A program made the position numbers and the translations under genes. DNA of 64,000 bases from Diploscapter coronatus (Eukaryota > Nematoda > Chromadorea > Rhabditida > Rhabditidae): positions 21,165,201-21,229,200 of the forward strand of contig OZ038422.1 of assembly GCA_964036155.1 (NCBI GenBank), read 5' to 3'. Of the stretch, positions 13,550-25,483 are shown piece by piece. The notes beneath the pieces were generated by a model that searched no databases, was not told the DNA's origin, and saw only the letters and a program-made list of their open reading frames with translations. Each line of letters opens with the position of its first letter. Position 1 is the first letter of the stretch.

Positions 13550-16500
13550 ATGGACCTGGCAGAGGAGTTGCCCTTCGCTGCTGTCGTCTCGTCCGACCGA
13601 TTGCCTTTTGTCTGCAGCTTCTGCTTCGAAACCTCCGACGACAAACCATTCAATCGGTATGTTCAGGAATTCATCAAATCCCGCTTCATCTTGATGATTT
13701 ATTTCAGATGCTCCCGCTGCAAGCACATCTGCTACTGCACCAGGAATTGTCAAAAATCGGACTGGGAAGACCACAAGGTTAGTTTTCTTCCTTGAAAAAC
13801 GTCTTTTTTATTTTCTTCTATTAAATATTTCTAAATCATTGTTCAAAAACATAAATAGTCTGCATTTTCATATAGAAGAATTGGCAGGGAAAAATCACAA
13901 AGTTTGTTTACTTTAGTTGGAATGTCAGTCTTTGGTAAGAACGAAGCATCGTGGTCCGCCTACTCCTCTGGCTCGACTTATTGCTCGAATTTCTTGGAAG
14001 CTATCGAGGCAATTTTATTAACTAGTTTGTAAATGATTGACAATGTTTTGTTTATTTCAGAGGAGACGAAGGAGTTGCCTTCAACGGACGCAGATTCAAC
14101 GATCTCATGAACCGTATATTTTTCATTTTTATAGCTTTGTCCAAGATATAATTTTCAAAGTTAAAATGACGGTGATGATGCAACTAATATATTACTTCCT
14201 TACGGTTTGTTCTATGTTTCATTGAACTCTGTCCTTTTCCAGACCGTGATAACATCGAGAAGGACCCAGTAAAGGCGGATTTCTATGTGTCTCTGTCACA
14301 CGTGCTGTTCGAGTTCATGGGCCCCGAATGCGTTCCCCGACCGCAAGAAATCATGGACATTTTTGGCAAGGTAAAATTGTTTCAGAATATGTTTTCAAGC
14401 TATTAAAATTTCAGATCATCTCGAATTGTTTCTGCATCACTGATTGGCAAATGAATAGCATCGGAGAGGGACTATACATCGGGTTAATTTATATTCATTT
14501 TCATGCAATTAAATCAAGATCAATCACGGCTTCAAACATGGAGCTAAAGTATTTTCTTTATTTTTGATAATTTAAGAGGGTTATTCTTTTCTAAATTATG
14601 CTAAACCCTAAGCTGAATAATAGTAAAAATGAGCGAGTGACAATTGAAAACTCTGAAGGGAAATACTCAACGGCTTTCTTCTAGTTTATCCGTCCACGAT
14701 CACAGTTGTATCCCTGACGCGAATGTCATTTTCTCCGGTTCTAAAGCAATTCTCCGAGCTCCGCAACACATTTCCGGACTCAAATACAGCCCTAGTCTAC
14801 TGATCAGATATGTTCCTCTGATGCAGATGACTCCGGAAAGGAGGAAGCAGTTGAAGGAGCAGTACTACTTCGAATGCACTTGTGATCTCTGCAAGGACAA
14901 GGACAGGGTATGTTTCAATTTGTTCTTCACTCAAATTATGCAGTGGCTATGAAAAGTTTGGAACAATCACGATTATGAATGCACCCTTGCAGGCCCAATT
15001 ACCATGAACTAATTTGAACAAAATTTTGCACATACTCTTTCCATTAAATTGTGAGTTCTTGCCATGTGTTTTCTTATTTGTTCATAATAAGTTGCCTACC
15101 TGGCTGTATTCAAAGTCATAATTGTTCCAAACTTTCGACCGCCACTATATTTTGACACTTCAAAATTTTTGAAAAGTTCGTGGAAGAATAAAAAATTTTC
15201 TAGTAAATAACCACAAGCGGTAAATTTACAAACTAACTTGTTCAGGACCGCGTTGCTCGTTCAGTGCGCTGCAACCGCTGTCCGTCGGGCGTGTGTCCTG
15301 TGGACGAGAGCTTCGTGCAGCTCATCTGCTCCTCCTGCAGCCAGATCTCTCCCATCGATGTGGACGAGGCCATTCAGTACAATCTGCAGGTCGCTTGGCA
15401 GATCGAGAGACTCAACGATGTCATCAAGAGAAATGACGATAAAGAAGGTCAAGCTTTTTAATTCGAAGAAATTTTCAAGCTTTCATTTTTTTCTGGAAAC
15501 AATTAGTGGTATGCTTCAAAAGCATAAACAATTTCACAATTTCTTTCTTTGGACATTCTAGCGTTTTTCTTTTTTGAAAATATCCATTCTTTGCTCCAAA
15601 GAATATTTTTATGAACGAAGAATCGATTGCAAAATTTCTCAAACATTTGAAACAGCAATACTGTTATGAATTAGCCCTCGCGACCGGCAAAGGCTAGCTA
15701 TGTATCGTATTGAAGCATTTGAATTTGAACAATTGAACTATAATTTTAATTTTAAAATAAGACTTTGATTAGAATTTTAATTTTAGAAGTATGTATAATT
15801 TGTAGGTATTACTATTGACAGGGTATCGAGTTCTAAGCGTGCACAGACATAAACAGTTACATTTAACAACTTTACTAAAAAGAAAAGATTCGTACAAAAA
15901 TGTGCAATAATTTTCCATAATTTCGCGCTAAATAATTGACAAAAAGACGAATAATTCAGTTATACTACTCACTAGATTCTTCCTTTCATGCATTTTTGGT
16001 CTAGTAAAAAATCTAAAAGCGATCTATCGTATAGTATTGACCGTTACCTTACCATGCACTTTAATAATTTATATCTTTTTAATTTTACGGTTTCATTTTA
16101 GACTGGAATCAGGCTCTGAGCGAGGCAGTGAAGGTGTACGACATGTTCTGCACGAAGCTGTCCCCGCTGAACATGAAAATGGCGCATTTGGTGGATCAGA
16201 TCCAGAAACTGTCCGTGCGAATTAACGCAGTGTGTGTGGGTGCGCGGTTTTCCACACTCGGGATGGCTGCATACCAGTGAGATTTCGGATTTTTCACCCT
16301 TTTCTAACGAATTTCAAAGAAATGGGCATTCAACGCACGTATTCCGTTGTAGCCTGCAGCATAATTTAGACGATCTCGCTAATTTTTTCATTCAACGCAT
16401 TTCCCTCGTATTTCACTTATTTTTGGAATCGTTAGAAGTGTGAATTTGCAAACGCTTTCCAAACTAGATTTAGTTCTACGAATTTAAGCCGCTACCTGTC

Positions 16501-18305
16501 GAAAGGCAATCCGGAATTGACTTGCCACTACCTGCTGTCTGCAGTCTGCTCATCTTTGGCCGAGCCGCCAGATCCTAAAGCTATGCAGCTCTTTAATCAG
16601 GTAGCACATTTTCTCTTCCTTCTTTTCTATTTTAGGTTTGCTTTTATCATCACTTCCTGTTATTCTTCTCATTTACAACTAGAATGCATTTTTATTCGAA
16701 ATTACACGTATTTTGGTAAAAATATCTGCTGTTTCACTTCCATTTTGTGTGATGCTGCGAAGCCCATTTGGAGCGTCAAAAGGAGTGAAACAGGAGAAAA
16801 GGGGAAACCTTGTGCAATTTCCTGACGGACTGAATGTATTCGAATTCTGCAACTCGGTTCTGGCTTCTTCTAGAACCTCGATTCCCGTTCTCTTTATCCC
16901 CTTCCTTCCAGGTATTCCTCTTTTTATCATTCCACTCCCTTTCTCCTTAGACTTTCCTGTGGTTCCTATCCCTTTTCTCCCCGCTTCTGCTTTATATATC
17001 TAATTATGGTCCGCTCTTCCTTCCCTTCATCAAACTCTTTCCGCTGCCCGCAACTTTTTCTTTCACCAAAGTTGTTCAATATTTTTCAGCTTTCAGATAT
17101 TACGTGAATTGCGCGATCGAATTAGGAATAAAATTGACGAAAAATGCAAATAAAACGGAAGTAAAGATGGGTGAAGTTAGGTACGAGTTGACTAGAGGAT
17201 GGCTGCTAGGCGACATCGGCTTGCATATTCTAAATTTGCCCTTTTCTAGTCAAATTTCAGTCAGGCGGCTCTACTTGCTGTTTTGTTATCAATCTGCTAA
17301 TCTCCTCTTCCTTTCTAATTTCTCACTCTGCACATTCCCCATTCACATTTCGCTGATTCAATTCTGTTTTCAAGTTTAAATTTAATATAGGCGTAGGGAA
17401 TACATACAACGTGGCGCAAATACGACAAGAGCTGAAACGCTTTTTCAGTTTATTTTTAGTTTGTCTGCAGACAAACTTTATCATCTTCAAAATTTAGCTA
17501 TTTTTCCGCGAATTTCCCGTATCCGTTCTTGATTCCTTTAATCTGGATAATTAGTTTCATCTGAGGAGGAGGTGAATGTGAATGTGACTGAGTGAGTGAA
17601 GGGAGCGCGAATGTGTGTAGTTCGAGGCAAACCGAGCTACTCAGTTGCACGGCTCTTATTTTGATTGAATTGGCTTATCTCCATTCTTCAGACCATTCCA
17701 ACTCCATTCGACTTCCTCATTCTTTGTTCTACTTTTCATTGCCTTTATCCTTCTCATGAATAATACACATTCTAATTGAATGCCCAGACATGCAATATTC
17801 TTATGAGCATTACACTTTGCACATCTTTACTATCGAAAATTATACCCAGACAATCTTTTATTGCCATGTCTACCCCCTTTAGAGTATTCGTTATCATTTC
17901 ATCATGATGGTCTTATTTTTTGAGTCATGAAATATACTAGCACTTCGTGCTCGTTTAATTTCTTCTCTCTCCAATATTCTCTCCAGTATGGCTTCATCTA
18001 TCATTAAACCTTCAGTTTATAGCATATTTCATTTTTGAACTCAACTTTCGCCCATAAAATGCCAAGTTTTCGACTAGTATAGGAGTTTAAAATAACCTTT
18101 TTCTTAAAGTTTCAAAATCAATTCCAGCTGACCATAAAGTCAAATCTGGGCCAGGAAATGATGCTGTTTCAGAGTTAATCGTTTTATCTTCGATTTTCAG
18201 GCTCGAGAAGCAGCGGTGAGCAGTCACGGCCTGCGGACCAGTCTGACTACGGAAGTCGACCTCATGATGCACCAATTCAAGAATCGGCTCGTCAAGGCTG
18301 CCTGA
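13550..18305 (+). CDS. SMYD-family SET/MYND protein, N-lobe missing
   Basis: Eleven exons in phase: 13550-13656, 13708-13777, 13917-14008, 14061-14113, 14243-14370, 14415-14482, 14685-14907, 15246-15447, 16102-16231, 16468-16600, 18201-18305; 436 aa, close to SMYD3 (428). A MYND zinc finger begins at Cys22 (CSFC, CSRC, HICYC, NC, then H and C ligands). The SET core follows, with VHDHSCIPDAN around residue 178, RYVPLMQMTPERRKQL, and a post-SET ECTCDLC near 237; the rest is helical, as in SMYD C-terminal domains. SMYD enzymes methylate lysines of histones and cytosolic proteins. Two oddities: the protein starts at EELPFAAVVSS, so the usual GxG part of the SET fold before the MYND finger is absent, and the invariant NHSC is DHSC. 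Intron 3 (14009-14060) uses a GC donor. AATAAA at 18949-18954 is a possible poly(A) signal. It may be a binding protein rather than an active enzyme. Confidence 0.85.
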
Positions 18306-20970
18306 TTCATATTTTCCACTTTAGTTCCTCATCCAATCACAATGTTCGTCAGTCCGCTAGAATTTAGCCATTCCACCTTATCTTGCATAGTTAAATTGAA
18401 CTTCCCTTACATCTCCTGCCCTATCTAAAATTCCATACATGATAATGGTATCGTGCGTGTTTCAATTCTCACCCACATCCTTCCTAAATCAAATATCTTC
18501 TAATTTCTTCATTCCATCAGCTTTCCAATTACGCAGTATCATTTTCGTCATTTCTTTGTTTGTGTTTGTGATATTGCCTTTTCCATTTCCTTCTCCCTAT
18601 GCCCATCCCCCTTTTAATTCATTATCTTCTTCCTTCCTTCCTCCTTTCAATAATTGCCATCCGATTTCTTTATCTTCCACTATTTTGCGGTCATTAAATT
18701 GTCGATTGAGAGTGGGGAATTTAGCACTGCAATAGTTCATCATAGCTGACTGCTTCTGGTTCCTCTGACCCTTGGCTATGCAATTATGCGAAGATTATTA
18801 TTGCCATTGGTGAATATGATTTCGAATCGAGCCTGATCTTTAGTCAGACGCATCTTCTATCAAATTTTCTACGGGTTTCATAGACAACTCTGCTTCTTTC
18901 TTTCATTAGTTTTACTTTCTTACTTGTTACAGAAATCTCGCAGTCTGTAATAAATGTTAAACTTAGAAAACTGGAATATATGATAGGCTTTTCTTTCTTC
19001 CTTATATCAAATTTCTAAATTTCGTGAGTTAAATTGCTCTTCACGACATTTTTTCTTCTAAATTGAAATTTCGAACGTTTCCTGATGGGATATGACATGT
19101 TTTCTGTCTGGAATACGCCAATTTTGACTGACTGCATCTCTTCGTTGCATAACTGCGAATTGTAATAAGATATCAAAATCCACGCATGTTTCTTTTTCTC
19201 GTCTTATCTTTAGGCTCCCCGAGTAGATATGCCGAATCGCATTTTGAGCCAAACTTTTTGAACAGACAGATGGTTTGGGTTGTAGATAAGGCTTCTGTGG
19301 AGAAAGGTAAAAATAAGAGTTTTCTAAACCGAAAAGAAACGCACAAATTCAATACCCGAAACGAGCACACCTTTGCAAACGAAATACTGCCTATGCGTGA
19401 CTATATGCCAGTAATTTGGCGTAATTTTTGGCAGAGAACCATTTATCAGGTTTGTCGTCGATTTAGGGGTGGACTCTTATGTGATATCTTGGGTTTAAAG
19501 GATACTACCTTTCCAAAATTTGTGGCCCCAAACTATTACGTTTCTACCAAAAACGCATTTTTGCAAGGGGCAGAGCTTGGTGACTCCACTTATCTTATTC
19601 GCCTTTCATCTTCTCTCGTATATGTGTTTTTTTCCCCCGTCAAATTACAATCTGCTCGTTTCTCACTCTTTTTCTGCGTTCCCATGTTTCCTGTGCCTTT
19701 CCCATTCCCTATCCTCTTATTCAAATGGAATTCCCTGCTTTCAGTCATTTCAGCTATTTTGCTCTCTCAATATTTCTCCACCATTCCCATTTTCGGAGGT
19801 AATTATTCAATCAAACTGCCCCATGTTTCTTGATGTACTTTCTTAAGGTGGACCCTAACAGATCAGTGTCTTCATCATTCTTTCTATGAGCTATGAGAGC
19901 TCTTTCTCTTTCCAAACTTCTAGCTTTGTTCGATAATTGAGGTAGTCCTCTCTCTCTCTCTACTTTCTGCTCCTCTACTCTGCCCCAGGCAGTTGCAGTC
20001 TGCATTCCTTGCAGCTTTCCTTCTACTCCTTCTGTTTCTGTCTTTGAGCGACTCTTCTCTTCTCCTTCCCTAATAAGTCAAAGTGCTTTGATGAGTCCAG
20101 CTTAGTTTCTTCGTCCCTGCACTTCGAGAACTTCGCGAACCTTCTCATCAAAGCATTCGTCTTCCATTAAACTCTCCTTTCCGATCAAAGATTCTAAATC
20201 CTCCGTGAGAAACACACAATTGCATCATGTTTCATTGAGAAAGGTCATTTTTCTATCATGAAAAATGCATTTAAAAAAACCCTTTTCAAAGGTAAAAACT
20301 GAGCAATTCCTTCTCATATCTCTAGTTTCGATCCGTCTTTTCCTGACTTGCTGATCTCTTCAATTGTTTCCAACATCCCCTGTGTCCTCTATCATTCCCT
20401 CTTCTTCTGAATCGACCTTTTTGCCCTTTCGTCTTCAAATTTTCCCCATTGTCATTCCCTAAGCGAATATTTCATTTTTTGTCACTTTCCCTCTCGTTTT
20501 GCCCTGTTTCGCCGTACATATTTGAGTAGTTCACTCTCTACTCTCATTGGCTTTTGAATGGCCTGCAGCCAGTCAGCCATTCACCTTGCAGTGTTTCAGT
20601 TTTAAATAAGCATCTCCCTCCCTCATCTCCAATCCATCTCTACTCTTCATTCACATGTTCTCTCTCAGCTCTGATTGGCCTCATCATTTATCTCTTTCAA
20701 CTTCCGTTTCTCTGTTCCTTTTATCTTCCTGATTTCCATCCATCGAACTAGCAGCATCTTTGCCCTTTCAGAAAAAAAACGATTTTTTTCCCAAGAATTC
20801 CCGTAATTTTGTATTTTAATCAGCATTTCAAGTATACCCACGTCTACTTCTGCTCGTTAAGAGCCCATAAATAGAAGAAAGCGAAATGTCGATTTTTCAG
20901 TACCTTCTAATTTATTAGCGACTAATTCAAGTGCCTATTGTCTATTCATTTTACAATATATTTCGTTTCA
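18306..20970. other. Gene-free, pyrimidine-rich intergenic region
   Basis: No supported gene. The plus strand is strongly C/T-rich at 18440-18700 and 19600-20760, with CT microsatellite at about 19950-19965. The first ~640 bp may be the SMYD 3' UTR (AATAAA at 18949). A diverged dispersed repeat covers about 19205-19590. A 215-codon open frame at 19186-19833 runs through that repeat and into the pyrimidine tract and has no recognisable domain. Confidence 0.55.
19205..19590 (+). repeat. Dispersed ~380-bp repeat, copy 1
   Basis: Aligns by eye with 26405-26795. Shared blocks include AATCGCATTTTGAG, GAGCACA, TCGTCGATTTAGGGGTGGA, TTTCCAAAAT, ACGTTTCTA and GCATTTTTGCAAG in the same order and spacing. 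Diverged, no clear terminal repeats or coding capacity; an old interspersed element. Confidence 0.65.
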
Positions 20971-23900
20971 ATGGACTCTGCAGAAAATGTGGCATCCACA
21001 ATCGAAACTTCTGCAGAACTCAAACAAATTAATGAAGATGATGTTGTTCTGCCGTTCAGTAGTCAGGTATTATTATCGATGAACAAAGATAAACAATTAA
21101 TTTGCCTAAAACTTTGAGGCGTGAGAATTATTCATTTATTTGGAGTCAATTTGACAACGTTCATTGATTTTGAGATCTATTCCAAAATTACGTAATGCAC
21201 AACACCTGGAACCTTCAAGATTGCGCATCATTTTTAATTGCCATTTATTCACGATATTATATTCCGAAATCTGTACACTTTCACGAATGAGCATTATCAT
21301 AATAAAAGATAGGAAAATCTTTTGATATTCAACATGGATTGCATCGTGTAATCCTACTGAAACGTTTTTAATAGCGATTGACACATGATCATGAGTAGCG
21401 TGGCAAAACTACATTTTTACAGAAAATACTTTCGCTTTTCTCAAATCCGTTGTTTTCTTTTACGATTTTCTGCAAAATTTAAAAGCATTGCCGCAAAACG
21501 TAGTTCGAAGACCTTCATTTCATTTTAGCCGGATCTTTAGATAAAATGTTTGACAAACATTTAGCCGTCAAGACAGCTATTCAGTAATGATGCATCGAAT
21601 ATCTAAAAATAGACAGACATTACGCCGCAATAATTAATTATAAATTAATTATCATGCAATCGATAAATATTCAGGTAGAAAGAGTGATGTATGGAGTTGC
21701 TATTGTAATTGGATTAATTGCATTTATTTACACTGTCCGAAAATTATGCAGGTGATTCAATAATTTCATCATTATTTATGACTAAAACCTAGCAACTTTA
21801 AAAATAGTCGAGAAAAAAATAAAACTTGCGCTAATGCTTTTCGTTCAGAACTCATCGTCATGATATGGTATTTGCTGCGCGATTGTTCGAATACAAAATC
21901 TCTCTTACTGTAGCTGATTCATTAATTTTATTTGTCTATGCTCCAACGCAATTCATCTGGCTGAGTACGTTCTGGGTAAGGAATAAGAAAGCGATAAATA
22001 AAAAGTGCAACTTGCAAATGAAATGCCGAGGGAGCTGACTTACTGATTTGCAGTTCTATGGCGGGGATTGCCTGTGCAGATTGCTCAAATTCCTGTCGAC
22101 ATTCGGGTTCCATCTGACAGCCAACATACAGGTTCTTGTGGCTTTGGATCGACTGTTTCTGACAGCCAAAATGAATCGGGTCACAAGAATTGTAAGCGAA
22201 CTCAGTCACAGAAAACATTATTAAAAATCTAAGAACGTCATTTGATGAAGCGAATTGGGGGTAGAGTAAAATTTTATAAGAGCATCCTGAAAATCTTGCC
22301 TCATTCTTCATTTCGAAAAATGTATTTTGTCAGGGTTGTGCGAAACTTCGAGGCTTTTTCCAGGAAAACGAAGTTACTTCAATTTCGAAGAGAAAAAAGA
22401 CCTCGATTTCGAATTGAAATTTTTAAATAAAACCAATTTTGACTTTTATTTTTAAAATGTCCAACTTCGCACAACCCCGTTTCTTGCATACAACATGCTC
22501 TAAATGACGTCAAATTTATTTCAAATCTTTATGTAAACGATAAACAATAATGCACAGGGTGTTCATTTATAATTTTAGTACTTATCTTTGCTCTTAATTT
22601 TTCCCCTAATAATTATTTTTGAAAATGAGATCTTATTATCGGTAATGGGAGAAATGTGAAAATATATGGTTTTGCCCATTTTCCACTTACGTGTGTAGAC
22701 CTGGACATATCAGTGGCGGATCCTTTTTCGGACTTAGCCGCCGAAAATCGAATTTAAAAATTTATTTTTCTGCACAAATTTGATATGAAAATGTGCAGAA
22801 TTTTGTGCTGATTCCGAATCTGAAAACTGTTTTCAATTTGTATTAGATCGAAGCGAGCTATGGTCGAAAAATTGCAAGCTCAATGTTAAGCAAAAACAAA
22901 ATTTACCTCGCCACCGGTGGTGGTATACCTAGGGCTATCCGTAAATGGAAAAATGATAAAATCAGTAAAATCATACATTTTCATGAATGTCTTACCGAGC
23001 CGAATTAAGATCAGTTGACCGTTTTCAGAAATAACTATTGGAGAAAATTAAGAGTAAAAATAAATACTAAAATTATAGATGAACACCCTGTACTTATTTA
23101 GGGCCGTAACTATCAATATAACACTCGCATAAGTCTGGCGATATCGTGGATTCTCGCCCTGATATGTGCTCTTCCACAACTTTTCATATTTCGGGTCGCT
23201 ATTTCACCCATGAACACTCCGCAATGCATAACTAAATGGTCAGAAAGAAACCGTAGCTTGAGCTGAGTTCAAATGAGAATATTTCAGGCTTGAATTTCGA
23301 CTTGCCCATCAGGCACAAATCTCGTACATTAGGCAGTACGATAATTTCATGCAAGCCTACGAAGAGCAGTCCTCCGATTTGTTCTATCCAAATGGCACTT
23401 TCCGATATTCTGTCCTTCCCTCCCCTCCCCCCGTTCCAGAATCAGTCCTCAATGCGACTCTCGACCAGATGGAGTTTCTGGAAGGTCTCTACAACATCAT
23501 TCATCTGTCCACAATCTGTCTGCTTCCTTACATTCTCGAGCTTCTATGCTATTCCGCAATTCTGTACATTCTCAGCGTCGCTAGCAAGGGCGATTTCATA
23601 TCGTTGAAGGACCTATTCATCAAGTAAGCTAAAATCAGAAATGAGCAGTATATCGAGTTAGTCAACGAAAACTAATGATGAAGATCATGTTCTGCAAATT
23701 TTTGTGTCGAGAAAACAAAAATATCATGAGAGCCATTGTTAAAGATGAAACATAAACGAAGATTTAAAAACTTAAAGAAGTCGCTTGTCTTTGGATGCTT
23801 ATCTTACACATTAATTCGATTACTTTTCATATAATTTGGATTCTTCTCAACGTCGTAATGACGCAACATGATTAAGTAATGTATAAATTGAGAGAACGTT

Positions 23901-24869
23901 CCCCACCTCACCTAATCCTACATACTATTTCGCTAAATTGCGTCGTTCTGTTATTGCCAAGAATTCAGATATCCATTTGAATAAAACTGCCATATTTCAG
24001 ATTCATATGCTGCAATCGATACAAATCGTCTACAAATAGATCTGACAATGGGAAATGTGAATCTTCTCAGCCAGTAAGACTATTTTTCTCTTGACTAAAT
24101 AGTTAAACATTATTTAGACAATAGAAAGTCGGACTTCTGGTTCGCAATCAGCGGAATGGAAGAATCAGAGCTACCTGCTTAACAATTCATTCAGAAGTAA
24201 ATATTACATTATCCTTTACTATTCTATGCTTATTGTCTTACAGAAGTGCAGCTTCGCGAGGAAGATCCTCGACCCCGTTCAGCCTCATTCGGCAGCGTCC
24301 CACTTCCAAGACAGATGTCCAACTCACAATCCACTGCATCTTGTCTCGTGTCGAGTCAACTCTCACAGGCTGCACAGATTCTGCCAACCAAACCACCGCC
24401 TAGTCAAACTGGTATGTGACCTTCATTAGGATCGATGAAATGTAGATCTGACAAATCCTAAATTTCACCCTACAACTGAGCTTCATTCAAAGAGAAGAGA
24501 TTTTTTAAAGATCATTTTGTAGAGCCCCCAGTGCAGAGGCCCTCGTTTCTTCTGCGTTTCATCGCGGGTCGAGTACTCCGTCTCTCGGACGAGCGGGTTC
24601 CCCTGCGTCCTCGCTATGCCTCGTGCGCTCCCACGTCTACTCTGGATGCCTCAACGCCGGCCCGACCTCGATGGCTCTCCACAGTCGAGGCAGCTCGTCG
24701 TTCAGCCCGCAAGAAGACAGTCCTCATGTTGTCTCTCAACCTGCTCTTCTGGGGTCCCTATGCCTGCATGGCAATAATCTCTCAGATAACTCTTTTCGAC
24801 AACTTCATTCTATTCCAGTATGTCAGTGCGCTTGTCACTTTCAACTCAGTCAGTAACATTCTTCTGTAA
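20971..24869 (+). CDS. GnRH/vasopressin-receptor-like GPCR
   Basis: Ten exons in phase: 20971-21066, 21675-21751, 21849-21975, 22054-22191, 23102-23238, 23288-23623, 24001-24073, 24118-24196, 24244-24411, 24523-24869; 525 aa. Seven membrane segments: MYGVAIVIGLIAFIYTV; LTVADSLILFVYAPTQF; the segment ending IQVLVALDRL; ISLAISWILALICALPQ; STICLLPYILELLCYSA; LMLSLNLLFWGPYACMA; and a last one ending NSVSNILL. GGDCLCR before TM3 and ALDR at its end fit the rhodopsin class, closest in feel to GnRH/AKH and vasopressin-type receptors (nematode gnrr genes). A long second extracellular loop and a large Ser/Pro/Arg-rich third intracellular loop are present. TM7 lacks NPxxY and the protein stops right after it, with no C-terminal tail. 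Ligand unknown. Two inverted-repeat elements nearly fill intron 4. Confidence 0.8.
22333..22477. mobile_element. ~145-bp inverted-repeat element in GPCR intron 4
   Basis: Begins GGGTTGTGCGAA and ends TTCGCACAACCC, a perfect 12-bp terminal inverted repeat. The interior has AT-rich DNA with repeated TTTCGAA motifs and no coding capacity. Fits a miniature inverted-repeat element (MITE). Confidence 0.7.
22554..23091. mobile_element. 538-bp MITE with ~70-bp inverted ends in GPCR intron 4
   Basis: The left end ACAGGGTGTTCATTTATAAT and the reverse complement of the right end (ACAGGGTGTTCATCTATAAT) agree. Pairing continues through TTTTAGTA, TTATTTTT/TTATCTTT, CTCTTAATTTT and on for about 70 bp. CAGGGTGTTCAT ends are typical of Tc1/mariner-group nonautonomous elements. 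No transposase frame. It ends 10 bp before exon 5 of the GPCR. Confidence 0.8.
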
Positions 24870-25483
24870 CGGGTAATTGGCTTCTCAGATAATCGTTTCT
24901 GATCTCTATTATCATTTTCTTAAAGCCGGGTTCAAACATTTTACAGTATTTTCCATGTCACATGTATTGAGATTTCACAACGATATGGTTTATTGTTGAT
25001 TTGAGATTTTGTTTAGGCTTTCGAATTTTCGACTATAAATCTTTATGATTCCAATTGAGAAATTATTATTATTATTGTTATTAATATTAGAGATTTTAGC
25101 AGAAGTAACAAATTAGTCATGAAAATTGAGGAAAAATGTAAATTTGATGAGATCTCATGAAAATTCGACCCGTTTAATAAGATTCAAATGATTATTTAAA
25201 CCTGGATATTGGCCATTCATTCGATAATAGTTAGTAGAAAGTAGAATTAGATAGATTTGGATTTGATTTAGCATATTAAGGTTTGGAAAACCAATTATTT
25301 TGATTTCATGATGTTGATAATAATTAAATCAAGGAAGAAATAATTCAAATTCAAATTTAAATAACTACCTGCAAAATAAGTGGGGACGATAAATTAAGTC
25401 GATTTTAACATTCGATATTAAGAGAAGGACCATACTCTGGGCAGTAATAATACAAACGTCCCCATTCATTAATTACCATTAAT
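24870..25483. other. Convergent 3' intergenic region
   Basis: AT-rich gap between the stops of the plus-strand GPCR and the minus-strand OATP gene. It presumably holds both 3' UTRs. No exon, hairpin or repeat stood out. Confidence 0.5.

Noticed and set aside
19186..19833. 215-codon plus-strand frame between SMYD and GPCR genes
   Set aside because: It crosses a dispersed repeat and then pyrimidine-rich DNA; the second repeat copy at 26.4 kb does not keep the frame and no domain is seen.
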